Source of the DNA: Streptomyces sp. TLI_235
GTDB taxonomy: Bacteria > Actinomycetota > Actinomycetes > Streptomycetales > Streptomycetaceae
Assembly (NCBI GenBank): GCA_002300355.1
Contig: NSGV01000001.1
Coordinates: 744,001-808,000, forward strand
Direction of reading: 5' to 3'
DNA: 64,000 nt
A program made the position numbers and the translations under genes. The notes beneath the pieces were generated by a model that was not told where the DNA came from, ran no database searches, and was given only the letters and a program-made list of their open reading frames with translations. Of the stretch, positions 1 through 8,486 are shown piece by piece. Within the stretch, counting starts at the first letter, position 1. Every line of letters starts with the position of its first letter.

Positions 1-313
1 GGGCCACGGTCTCGCCCTGGCCGTTCTTGGCCAGGATCGCGCCGTTGCGGCGGCCCTTGTCCACGTCGCCCTGGATGATCTCCTTGCGCCAGTTCCACAG
101 CACCTGGGAGACGTCGATCCGGCGCTCCAGGGTGATGTCGGACCACTTCATCGCGCCGGGCTGCTTCCGGATGATCATCTTGCCGTCCTTGGTCACCTCC
201 TTGTACTCGATGGTCTCGGTCTCCGACTCGATGCCGGACACCTTGCGGAAGCTGCCGACCTCGACGCTGTCGATCTCGAGGACGAACGTGAACGTGGTGA
301 GCAGATCGCTCAT
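1..313 (-). CDS. eCIS/phage tail-tube protein (partial, 3' end outside window)
   Basis: The first 104 residues are visible; the gene runs off the window edge. The N-terminus MSDLLTTFTFVLEIDSVEVG, the motif VSGIESETE and the following basic stretch with a conserved Trp pair (KWSDITLER, LWNWRK) are typical of gp19/TIGR02241-type tail-tube proteins, which stack as hexamers to form the inner tube of contractile injection systems. The ATG at 313 has AGGAG six bases upstream and lies 43 bases after the sheath stop, the usual sheath-then-tube order. Family call is firm; which tube paralogue of the locus it is cannot be told from a partial gene. Confidence 0.9.
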   Translation of the reverse strand, partial: MSDLLTTFTFVLEIDSVEVGSFRKVSGIESETETIEYKEVTKDGKMIIRKQPGAMKWSDITLERRIDVSQVLWNWRKEIIQGDVDKGRRNGAILAKNGQGETVA

Positions 314-356
314 GTCCTACTCCTGGTTCTCGGGTCTGCCACGGGGGTCGTGCCGG

Positions 357-1943
357 TCACTCGCTGCTCGAGGCGCCGCCCTGCCACTGGCTGATCCGGA
401 AGATGACGTACTCGGCCGGCTTCACCGGCGCGATGCCGACGTCGACGATCAGCTTGCCCTCGTCGATCGAGCTCTGCGGGTTGTTGCTCTCGTCGCACAG
501 CACGAAGAACGCCTGCTCGGGCGTGGCTCCGACCAGCGCGCCGCGCATCCAGAGGTTGTGCAGGAACGCTCCGATGGTGCGGTTGACCCGGCCCCACAGG
601 TCGCTGTCGTTGGGCTCGAAGACCACCCACTGGGTGCCCTGACGGATCGTCTCCTCGATGAAGATGAACAGCCGTCGGACGTTGATGTAGCGCCAGCTCG
701 GGTCCTGCTTGGTGGCCAGCGTACGGGCGCCCCAGACCCGCAGGCCGTTGGCGCCGAAGGAGCGCAGGCAGTTCACGCCGACCGGGTTGAGCTTGTCCTG
801 CTCGCCTGCGGTCACCTCGGTCTCGAACCGGGCGATCCCGCGCACCACCTCGTTGGCCGGCGCCTTCCAGACGCCCCGCGCGCCGTCGGTGCGGGCCCAC
901 ACCCCGGCCACATGGCCGCTCGGCGGGACGGTCAGGAAGCGCTCGCCGTCGGTGGCGCCGGGCCGCGCCAGCGGGTTGGGCACCACCAGCTGCGGGTAGT
1001 ACGCGGCGCCGAACGCGCTGCTGCGGCCCAGCCGTTCGCGCCACTCGGCGGCCTGCAGGGTGTTCAGCCCGGGCGGGGTGTCGAGGATCGCCATCAGGGT
1101 GCGCTTGTCGTCGCACCAGTCGACCAGCCGGCCCTGCGCGGCCAGGTACTTCTCCTCGTCCAGGCTCCCGTCGGGGTTGCGGCAGACGGTGATCAGGTCC
1201 GGAATCGCCACGATGGAGGTGTCCTCGGCGATCGCCAGGCCCGCGTACCCGGTGCGGGTGGTCTCGGAGCCCTCCAGGTCGGTCGGGGTGGCGGTGATCG
1301 CGGCCGGGGCGGCCGGCTCGATGGTGTACACGCCGGCGGCGGGGATCCGCTCGGCCGGCGCCAGGCCGGCGGCGGTCCGCGCCTCGACCCGGATCAGCTC
1401 GGAGCCGTCGTTGACCACCTTCACCGCGTACTGCGTCCCCTTGACCGGGCTCAGGTGCTCGAAGCTCTCCACCTGCGTCCCACCGCGCAGCACCCGCAGG
1501 GTGAAGGTCGGCGTCGCGCCCTCCTCCGCGGCCGGCTCCGGCTCCACCGCGACCTGCAGTGCGGCGCCCGCCTCGCGGGCCTCCACCAGCAGCGACTCCA
1601 CCTCCGGCCGGCCGGCCGCCGGGAGCGCGCAGCGTCCGCCGCCCGCCGGCCCCGCCGGGATCCTGACGATGTAGCAGCTGGTGCCGCCGTTCTCGAAGTA
1701 GCCCTTCACCGCGTGCGGCAGCATGATCCCCGGCGCGAACCCGCCGTACACCCGCTCGTACTGCGGCCAGCTGGTGACCAGCTGCGGCTTCACGCCGTCC
1801 GGGTCCGTCGCGTCCCCGTTTCTCGGGTCGTACCGCTGGGTGAAGCCGACGAACGCCGCCACCGCGGTGCCCACCCCCTGCAGCGGCATCGAGCCGCTGA
1901 CCTGCTCCTGCACGTAAACGCCGGGAGCCCCGTTCTCCTGCAC
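357..1943 (-). CDS. eCIS contractile sheath protein
   Basis: About 528 residues, similar in size to phage-tail-like sheath proteins. The N-terminal GAPGVYVQEQ, followed by GTAVAAFVGFT, is the classic sheath opening. The C-terminal third holds the conserved core (KLNPVGVNCLR, then VWGARTLA and the TQWVVFEPND segment) and ends with the VDVGIAPVKPAEYVIFRI strand that links neighbouring subunits. Its middle (about residues 90-260) is a variable insertion. An in-frame TTG exists at 1979, but the GTG at 1943 has AGGAG seven bases upstream and begins just before the conserved N-terminus, so it is preferred. The protein would surround the tube and contract to drive it. It sits between the DUF4157 gene and the tube gene on the same strand. 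Confidence 0.93.
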   Translation of the reverse strand: MQENGAPGVYVQEQVSGSMPLQGVGTAVAAFVGFTQRYDPRNGDATDPDGVKPQLVTSWPQYERVYGGFAPGIMLPHAVKGYFENGGTSCYIVRIPAGPAGGGRCALPAAGRPEVESLLVEAREAGAALQVAVEPEPAAEEGATPTFTLRVLRGGTQVESFEHLSPVKGTQYAVKVVNDGSELIRVEARTAAGLAPAERIPAAGVYTIEPAAPAAITATPTDLEGSETTRTGYAGLAIAEDTSIVAIPDLITVCRNPDGSLDEEKYLAAQGRLVDWCDDKRTLMAILDTPPGLNTLQAAEWRERLGRSSAFGAAYYPQLVVPNPLARPGATDGERFLTVPPSGHVAGVWARTDGARGVWKAPANEVVRGIARFETEVTAGEQDKLNPVGVNCLRSFGANGLRVWGARTLATKQDPSWRYINVRRLFIFIEETIRQGTQWVVFEPNDSDLWGRVNRTIGAFLHNLWMRGALVGATPEQAFFVLCDESNNPQSSIDEGKLIVDVGIAPVKPAEYVIFRISQWQGGASSSE

Positions 1944-1986
1944 CAGCCCACTCCTGTCTGGGTAACGCCGCTCTCGCAACAGCCGT

Positions 1987-4900
1987 TCATCGCTTGCCCT
2001 CGAAGCCGGTCAGGACCGCGGGCTCGTAGCCCTTGCCGCCGGCCGCCTTGCGTTCCCGCTCCTTCTTGCGGTTGCACGGCCCGCACATGCCCTTCAGGTT
2101 GTGCCGGGAGTTGTTCCAGGCCTCCCGCTCAGCCTGGGTCGACCCGCGCCCGGGCGCCTTGCCGACCGGGGCTGACGCCTCGCCGCCGTTCCAGTGCTCG
2201 ACCACCTCGTGCCAGTGCTCGATCTGCACGCCGGTCCCGCCGGAGACCAGGTGCGGGTGCTGGTAGTCGTGTCCCGGGCAGACGTACGAGTCCTTCTCGG
2301 CGAAGAGCGCCGGCGCCTCCGCCTTGAACTTCGGGTGGTTGGCCTTCTCCGCCACCAGGCCCTGGTGGAGGTCGTCGCGCAGCGATTCGTCCTCGACGAT
2401 CGGACCGTAGAACCGCTGGCGGATCTTGTCCACGTAAACGTCGCGGATCACACCGCCGAGCACGTCGGGGTCCTCCTTGAGGCTCTCGATGTCGAAGTCC
2501 ACGCCGATCTGCTGGACCTTGCTCGCGACCTCCACCATCAGGCCGTAGAGCCGGGTCTCCTCGGCGGCGCCCTCGCGCTGCCCCCGGTGGTCCGCCAGCT
2601 CCTGCCGCAGCTTCTGGCGCTCGAGTTCCTCGCGCTGCTTGCGCAGCCTGCTGCGCGCCGTGCCGTACCGCCGGTCGGCGGGGTTGGCCGCCGCCTTCCG
2701 CTCGATCTCCTCCTCGCCGTGGACGAGCTTCGACATCAGCAGTTCCCGGTTGAGCGAGGCCATCTCCACGACCAGCTCGCCCTGCACCACCTTGGCGAAC
2801 AACTGGTGCGGGTGGCCCTCCAGTTCGAAGTCGACCGTCTGCTCCCGGATGTCACCGTTCCGGCCCGGCCCGGCCGTGTCGTCCGCCGCGGCCGGGCCGC
2901 CGACGCCGAGGGCGGCGCTGCCGAGCCGGACGGCCTGGTCGAAGAGCCAGTCCAGGGCCTCGTCCACCATCCGGCGCAGGCCCTTGATGATCTCCACGAT
3001 CTGTTCGGGGACGTTACCGATGCCGATCTGGTTGGCCAGGAAGCCGATCGCGACCGGAATGCCGTCCGCCAGGCCGTGGGTGATCTTCTCCGCACCGGGC
3101 TGGATGTCGCCGCGGGCGACCTGGGCGATGGTCCGGGTGTACTCGTCGACGATCTGCAGGATCTCGCGCAGGTACTCGACGGCCGACTGGACGGCGTTGA
3201 AGAAGGCCTGGCAGCTGCGGATCACCGCCATCACGCCGGTCGGGTCGAGCATCGAGAGCAGCCGGGCGGCGGCCTTCTCGACCACCTCCTTGGTGATCCA
3301 GTCCATCGCCAGGCCGAGCACGGTGTTCCACAGGTCGCCGAGCCGGTCCGCGACGTGCTGGTAGACGGCGGCCGCGCCGCGCTCCTGGACGTCCCGGAGG
3401 AAGCTCCACGCTCCGCTCAACGCATCGACCGCGCCGCGGAGTTGCTGGACCCGCTCCGGGCCGATCCGCTCGCCGAGCTTCTGCCACAGCGTGTCCGCGC
3501 TCACCCCGAGCACCTGGAGGGCGAGGTCCAGGACCGCGCCGGAGTCGAGCTGCGCGGGGACCGTGATGCCGAGCTGGCCGAGCCCGCGGGTGAGCCAGCT
3601 GCCCAGGCCCTGGAGGAGGTAGCCGCCGATGCCGTCCAGGAAACCCAGGAAGCCCGCCTTGAGTGCCTGCAGCATGTTCAGCAGGAACTGCGCCGGGTCG
3701 CGCTTGATGTCCTCGATCGCGGACATCGCGTTGGCGATGATCGAGCCGAGCAGGTCGGACGGGAAGTTCATCAGCCGGAGGATCAGGGTGACCACGACCT
3801 CGAGCACGGTGCCGGCCAACTCGACGATCCGGCCCAGTGGTTCGCCGAACCGGTCGAGGATCCGGGTGAACGCGCCCACCGGGTCGAGCAGGTCGTCCAG
3901 GGTGAGGGAGTCCCAGATCCCCCGGAAGGTGTCGACGATCAGCTCGGGGGTGATGCCGAGGCGGCTGATCTCACCCTCGATCCGGGCCGCGGCCTGGCCG
4001 ACCACGCCGGACTCGGCGAGCTGCTCGTAGGTGGCCTCGCCGCCGCGGAGCAGGGTGATGAAACCCTTGATCAGGTTCTCCGCGTTGCGCGGCACCGCCT
4101 CACCGGTGAGCGGGTCGCGGCCGATCACCACCGTCAGCAGGGTGAAGCCCTGGATCCTGCGGGCGCGCTCGCCGAGCGGTCCGATCAGGGCGCCGCGGAC
4201 CAGCTCCAGGGCCTTGGCGAGGAGGGTGGTGACGAAGCCGCCGATCCGCCGGGCCAGCCCGACGGCGCGCTCGACCAGCGCCGGAAGGGTGTCCAACAGC
4301 CGTGGCAGGTTGGCGGGTTGGATCGCGTCCCAGGCGTCCGCGAAGAGCCGCACCAGGTCGTCGCGGATGCCGCTGAAGGTGGCGAACTGGGTGTCCAGCC
4401 AGTCGGCGGCCTGCTGCAGGGTGCCGCGTTCCCGCAGCTGTTCGAGGGTCTGCTCCTTGCCGACCAGCTTGAGGAAGTCGGCCAGGATCTCCACCGTCGG
4501 CGCGTTCACCTCGGTGCCGCGCAGCGGGTCGTAGTGCAGGACCTTGGTGGCGAGTTCCCACACCGGCCGCACCTCGGGCCGCTCCAGCAGCGGTGCGACC
4601 ACCTCGGCGATCGCCGACCGGACCAGGCGCAGCACCTGCTCGACCAGTTCGGCGACGGCCGCCCGGGCGTCGGCCAGCACGGAGTCCACGTGGCGGTGGA
4701 CGACCGCCACGTTGCCGTCCACGCCGGCGGTGACCGACAGCTCGCCCCAGGCGCGCTCGACCTCCGTGACCACCCGCTCCAGGGTGAGGTCGTGGGCGGC
4801 CAGCCTGGTGTGCACCGCCTCCAGGACCTGGTCGACGATCCGGATGCCGTTCAGCACCCGGCCGGTCGCGGCCCCGAACGGCCCGAAGGTGAGCACCGAC

Positions 4901-5733
4901 TCGATCAGTTGCTCCGGGCCGGCCTGCACCGGCCGCTGGGTGATCGGGTCGGTGCCGATGACCTGAGTGAGCATGGTGTAGCCGGGTATCGCGGCGACCC
5001 CGGCGTGGACCGCGTCGACCACGAAGTCCGGGATCAGGTCGTCGAGCAGCGAGCCCTGCCCCTCACGGGCCACCGCCACCGGGCCCTCGGCGGCCCGGCT
5101 CACGGGTGGCGGGGAGGCGGCGGCCCCGGCGATCACGGGTGCGGGCCCGGCCGGGCCGCCGCCCGGCGACTCGCGGGCCTCCCGGACCCGTCGCGCTGTG
5201 GCGTAGGCGACCTGCTCCTCGGGGTCGTGCGGCTCGCTGACCTCGAGCCCCGGGCCGGCCGCCGCTCGGGCCGGGCCCGCCTCGGCGTGCTGCAGGGTGT
5301 GCGTCAACTCGTGGGTGAGCAGCTCGAATCCGTCCGGGGTCTCCGGGTGGTACTCGCCGCTGTTGAAGAAGATGTCGGAGCCACTGGTGAAGGCCCGGGC
5401 GCCGAGCCGGGAGGCGAGGTCGGCGGCCTCGGCGTCGTCGTGCAGCCGGACGTCGCCGAGCGGGCGACCCAACCCGGCCTCCGCCTCCGCGCGCACCTCG
5501 GGCGGCAGCGACCGGCCGCCGCCGGCCCTGGCCCGGATCCGCTCGGCGAGGTCCGCCCCGGCGGTCGGTGCGGCGGCGGTCTCGTCCTCCAGCAGTCGGG
5601 CGGTCATCGCGTTCCCGCCGGCCACCGCCCGCATCGACACCGCCGACGGGGCGGGAACACGTGGTGGCACGTCTGCCGACCGCGGCTCGGCAGCACCCTC
5701 TAACGCGAGCGCGGAGCGGCGTTGGATCGGCAC
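1987..5733 (-). CDS. DUF4157 protein with C-terminal HNH-nuclease-like domain; putative eCIS effector
   Basis: About 1248 residues. Residues 80-150 form a DUF4157 domain with the metalloprotease-like motif HELTHTLQH (141-149). The long middle is helical and includes two similar segments about 277 residues apart (IPGYTMLTQVIG near 249, IQGFTLLTVVIG near 526). The last 100 residues resemble an HNH nuclease: C1152-PGH, IEHWHE (H1173), then HNLKGMCGPCNRKK (N1212, C1217, C1220) as the second zinc pair and Lys-rich helix. DUF4157 is known as an N-terminal feature of many eCIS cargo proteins, so a nuclease tail suggests a loaded toxin; that role is inferred. The start is uncertain: a TTG at 5805 gives a longer frame, while GTG 5733 begins PIQRRSALA. 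No obvious immunity gene adjoins it. Sheath translation starts 44 bases after its stop. Confidence 0.8.
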   Translation of the reverse strand: MPIQRRSALALEGAAEPRSADVPPRVPAPSAVSMRAVAGGNAMTARLLEDETAAAPTAGADLAERIRARAGGGRSLPPEVRAEAEAGLGRPLGDVRLHDDAEAADLASRLGARAFTSGSDIFFNSGEYHPETPDGFELLTHELTHTLQHAEAGPARAAAGPGLEVSEPHDPEEQVAYATARRVREARESPGGGPAGPAPVIAGAAASPPPVSRAAEGPVAVAREGQGSLLDDLIPDFVVDAVHAGVAAIPGYTMLTQVIGTDPITQRPVQAGPEQLIESVLTFGPFGAATGRVLNGIRIVDQVLEAVHTRLAAHDLTLERVVTEVERAWGELSVTAGVDGNVAVVHRHVDSVLADARAAVAELVEQVLRLVRSAIAEVVAPLLERPEVRPVWELATKVLHYDPLRGTEVNAPTVEILADFLKLVGKEQTLEQLRERGTLQQAADWLDTQFATFSGIRDDLVRLFADAWDAIQPANLPRLLDTLPALVERAVGLARRIGGFVTTLLAKALELVRGALIGPLGERARRIQGFTLLTVVIGRDPLTGEAVPRNAENLIKGFITLLRGGEATYEQLAESGVVGQAAARIEGEISRLGITPELIVDTFRGIWDSLTLDDLLDPVGAFTRILDRFGEPLGRIVELAGTVLEVVVTLILRLMNFPSDLLGSIIANAMSAIEDIKRDPAQFLLNMLQALKAGFLGFLDGIGGYLLQGLGSWLTRGLGQLGITVPAQLDSGAVLDLALQVLGVSADTLWQKLGERIGPERVQQLRGAVDALSGAWSFLRDVQERGAAAVYQHVADRLGDLWNTVLGLAMDWITKEVVEKAAARLLSMLDPTGVMAVIRSCQAFFNAVQSAVEYLREILQIVDEYTRTIAQVARGDIQPGAEKITHGLADGIPVAIGFLANQIGIGNVPEQIVEIIKGLRRMVDEALDWLFDQAVRLGSAALGVGGPAAADDTAGPGRNGDIREQTVDFELEGHPHQLFAKVVQGELVVEMASLNRELLMSKLVHGEEEIERKAAANPADRRYGTARSRLRKQREELERQKLRQELADHRGQREGAAEETRLYGLMVEVASKVQQIGVDFDIESLKEDPDVLGGVIRDVYVDKIRQRFYGPIVEDESLRDDLHQGLVAEKANHPKFKAEAPALFAEKDSYVCPGHDYQHPHLVSGGTGVQIEHWHEVVEHWNGGEASAPVGKAPGRGSTQAEREAWNNSRHNLKGMCGPCNRKKERERKAAGGKGYEPAVLTGFEGKR

Positions 5734-5842
5734 GGCATCAGTATGGCCACCACCGGTGCGGGTCGCGCACAGATCGGATCGAATTCCTCCCCCGTCAGGA
5801 CACAATCAGATGACGGTCCGTCTGTTCAGCTTCTCCGCAAGA

Positions 5843-6433
5843 TCACTGATCTCTCGAGCGCAGCTTGTCCGGGTCGGTCGAGGACCGCACGACGTAGCTG
5901 AGGACGTCCGTCGCGGCCTCCGCCAGCACCGCCGCGTCCACCGTGACGGTCACCAACACGTCCAGCCCCGGCTTGAGTTGGCCGCCGAGCGCGGACCAGA
6001 AGTCGGAGTTGTCCCGCCCGTCGCCGGCCGCCAGTTCGAGCGAGGGCAGCGGGCGCAGCCCCGCCAGCTCCGCGGGCAGCTGCTCCTCCTCGATCTCGTC
6101 GTTGACCAGCAGGGCCGCCATCACCCGCCCCAGCAGCGCGTGTTCGTCCCGGACGTCGGCGGTGAACGCGGTGACCAGGTAGCGGCAGTCCACCCGGGGC
6201 AGCGGCCGGCGGCGGTGCTTGCGGCCCTCGGCGTCCACCACGGTCTCCAGGCCGCCCTCCCGGTGCTCCAGGTTGCGGCGGACGTCCCACAGGTAGAGGT
6301 TGACGGTGGGACGCCCCGAGATCCTGGCCACCCAGTCGCGGTCCGGCGCCTCGAAGGCGATCGCAACGCCCTTGCCGAGGGGCACCTTCGCGCGCAGGAA
6401 GGCCTCCATCGCCCGGTCGAGCAGGTCCAGCAT
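5843..6433 (-). CDS. DUF4255 (Pvc16/Afp16-like) eCIS protein
   Basis: The 196-residue protein opens MLDLLDRAMEAFLR and carries PTVNLYLWDVRRN and VDCRYLVTAFT, recognisable features of DUF4255. In characterised eCIS particles the family member (Afp16/Pvc16) caps or terminates the tube and sheath at the far end; that assignment is by family. The C-terminal GLDVLVTVTVDA segment is also family-like. Its ATG touches the stop of the ATPase gene (TGAATG), so the two are likely translationally coupled. A gap of about 110 bases separates it from the DUF4157 gene. Confidence 0.88.
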   Translation of the reverse strand: MLDLLDRAMEAFLRAKVPLGKGVAIAFEAPDRDWVARISGRPTVNLYLWDVRRNLEHREGGLETVVDAEGRKHRRRPLPRVDCRYLVTAFTADVRDEHALLGRVMAALLVNDEIEEEQLPAELAGLRPLPSLELAAGDGRDNSDFWSALGGQLKPGLDVLVTVTVDAAVLAEAATDVLSYVVRSSTDPDKLRSRDQ

Positions 6434-8371
6434 TCAGGCCTCTCCCTCGCTCACGTCCGCCTCCACCAGGTCCAGGTAGCGGCCGAACTCGGCCTCCGTA
6501 CAGAGCCGTCCGATCTTCTGGAACTCCCGGTGCAGGGCCAGCACCACCAGCTCGGTGGTGATCGGTCCGCCGCCCTCGGCGGCCCGGAAGGCCGCGCCCA
6601 GCGCGGCGTTGCGGATGGTGCCGCCGGTGATCCGGAACCGCTCGGCGAGGAAGTCCACGTCCAGGTCGACCACCGGCGCGGCGGGCGGGAACGCGCGGTG
6701 CCAGATCCGCCGCCGGTGCGTCTCGTCCGGCGGCTCGAAGTCGATGCCGACCGAGATCCGCCGCAGGAACGCCTCGTCGATGTTGCGCTGCAGGTTGGTG
6801 GCCAGCACCACGATGCCGTCGTACGACTCCAGCCGCTGCAGCAGGTACGCCACCTCGATGTTGGCGTAGCGGTCGTGCGCGTCGCTCACCTCGGAGCGCT
6901 TGCCGAACAGTGCGTCGGCCTCGTCGAAGAACAGCACCAGCTCACCGGCGGAGGCGGCGCCGAAGATCCGTTCCAGGTTCTTCTCGGTCTCCCCGATGTA
7001 CTTGCTGACCACCGAGGACAGGTTCACCTTGTACAGGTCCAGGCCGAGTTCACCGGCGACGATCTCGGCGGCCAGCGTCTTGCCGGTGCCCGAGGGGCCG
7101 GAGAACAGGGCGACCACCCCGGTCGAGGGCAGCGGGGGGAAGCCCCACTCGTGGTGGACGAGGTGGCGCCGCCGGTGCCGGGTGACGATCTCGCGCAATC
7201 GGCGGGTGTGGTCGGGCGGCAGCACCAGGTCGTCCCAGCCGCGCTCCGGGCTCACCCGGACGGCCAGCCGGTCAAGGTGGCCGCCGGCCAGGCGGCGCAT
7301 CGCGCCGGGGACCCGGTCCGGCCTGCCGTCGGCCACCCGGGCGACCAGGCCGAGCTGGTCCCGGGTCAGCCTGGCGCCGGCGACCGGCCCGGTGCCGAAC
7401 GCGGCGGCCCAGTCGGCCGCGTCGGCGAGCGCGGAGTCGACCCGCAGCTCGCTCCAGCGCCGCCGCGGCAGCACGTCCAGCGGCAGGTCGGCGTCCGAAC
7501 TCAGCGCCCAGGTCAGGTGGTCGGCGCGGTCGAGCTGCTCGCAGAGCTCCCGGTCGGGCGGGTGTCCGAGCTCGAGGACGACGGCCAGGGCGCCGATCGA
7601 GGCCTCGCGGACCAGCGCCCGCCAGCCGGCCGGGCTCGCCGGGACGGGCGAGACCAGCAGCCCCTGGCCTGGCCGGTGGTCGGCGACCGCGCGCAGCCGG
7701 CCGGCCGCGTCGCCCGCCGACACCAGCAGCACCTCCGGCGCGGCGGCCGGGTCCGGCTCCGTGGGCAAGGCGATCCGGCTTGCGCCGAACGGGAGTTCAG
7801 GGTCCGGGCGGTGGTGTCCGGTGAGGGCCCAGAGCACCCGGTCGGCGGGCGCGAGCATCCGGTTCGCCCAGGGGCCGTCGGCGTCCACGGTGACCAGGGC
7901 GGCCGTCGCCAGCCGCCCGCCGGGCGCCGCCGGGAGCGCCGAGCCGAGCATCCGGGCCGCCGTCCCCAGGGTGAGGCGCGGCAACTGCACGCTGTCCTGG
8001 AGGTAGTTGACCAGTCGCATCCGAGCCGGGGAGAGGTCGACGGCGCACAGCACGGCGAGCAGCTCCGCCTCCGCGTCGCCCAGCCCGACCCGCCGCACCA
8101 GACGGGCAAACTCTCCGCCGCCCGCGAGCGATCCGGCGAACCGCTCCCGCGCGACGGCCAGTTGGGGCTGCAGGTGGTCGCGGACCTGCTGGACGGCGGC
8201 CAGGTCCGGCCCGTCCAGCCCGGGCAGGGCGCGCAGCACCCGGTCCAGATCCTCCCGGGCGACGTACAGCCCGGCGAAGTCGCGCGGCGGGCGTCCCTCG
8301 CCGACGCGGCAGACCAGCGCCTCCCGCTGTAGCAGCGTGTCCGCCAGCACCTGCCAGGGCGGCGCGCTCAT
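6434..8371 (-). CDS. eCIS AAA+ ATPase (Cis15/Pvc15-like)
   Basis: About 645 residues. The C-terminal half is a classical AAA+ module with Walker A GPSGTGKTLAAE near residue 425, Walker B LVLFFDEADALFGKR near 485 and the sensor/arginine-finger region VVLATNLQRNIDEAFLRRI. The N-terminal 400 residues are a poorly conserved helical region. ATPases of this type are a fixed component of eCIS loci and are thought to aid assembly or cargo loading; the exact role is not settled. Start chosen at ATG 8371; GTG 8392 is possible and neither has a strong ribosome site. It is the first gene of the minus-strand run, divergent from the hydrolase gene at 8487. Confidence 0.9.
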   Translation of the reverse strand: MSAPPWQVLADTLLQREALVCRVGEGRPPRDFAGLYVAREDLDRVLRALPGLDGPDLAAVQQVRDHLQPQLAVARERFAGSLAGGGEFARLVRRVGLGDAEAELLAVLCAVDLSPARMRLVNYLQDSVQLPRLTLGTAARMLGSALPAAPGGRLATAALVTVDADGPWANRMLAPADRVLWALTGHHRPDPELPFGASRIALPTEPDPAAAPEVLLVSAGDAAGRLRAVADHRPGQGLLVSPVPASPAGWRALVREASIGALAVVLELGHPPDRELCEQLDRADHLTWALSSDADLPLDVLPRRRWSELRVDSALADAADWAAAFGTGPVAGARLTRDQLGLVARVADGRPDRVPGAMRRLAGGHLDRLAVRVSPERGWDDLVLPPDHTRRLREIVTRHRRRHLVHHEWGFPPLPSTGVVALFSGPSGTGKTLAAEIVAGELGLDLYKVNLSSVVSKYIGETEKNLERIFGAASAGELVLFFDEADALFGKRSEVSDAHDRYANIEVAYLLQRLESYDGIVVLATNLQRNIDEAFLRRISVGIDFEPPDETHRRRIWHRAFPPAAPVVDLDVDFLAERFRITGGTIRNAALGAAFRAAEGGGPITTELVVLALHREFQKIGRLCTEAEFGRYLDLVEADVSEGEA

Positions 8372-8392
8372 CGGGTCATCAGCCGCAACCAC

Positions 8393-8486
8393 GCTGCCGA
8401 TGCTACTGGCAGAAGGTCAACTCGCGGATGACGAAAGGATATAGAAAGACCGATCGGCTGGTCGGGCGGCCCGGACCGCCCCTACG
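8393..8486. promoter_or_regulatory. Divergent intergenic region between eCIS ATPase and hydrolase genes
   Basis: Ninety-four bases separate the two divergent starts, so promoters in both directions are expected here. A TTGACC box is present on the minus strand at about 8415-8420, and a TATAGA-like stretch near 8440 is the only AT-rich patch. No convincing -35/-10 pair with standard spacing was found for either direction, so the entry marks location only. Confidence 0.35.

Noticed and set aside
2194..5703. 1169-codon plus-strand frame opposite the DUF4157 gene
   Set aside because: Its protein is an Asp/Val/Gln/Arg-rich shadow typical of GC-rich antisense, while the minus strand encodes recognisable domains.
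5297..8332. 1011-codon plus-strand frame opposite the ATPase and DUF4255 genes
   Set aside because: Low-complexity antisense shadow; AAA+ motifs lie on the minus strand.
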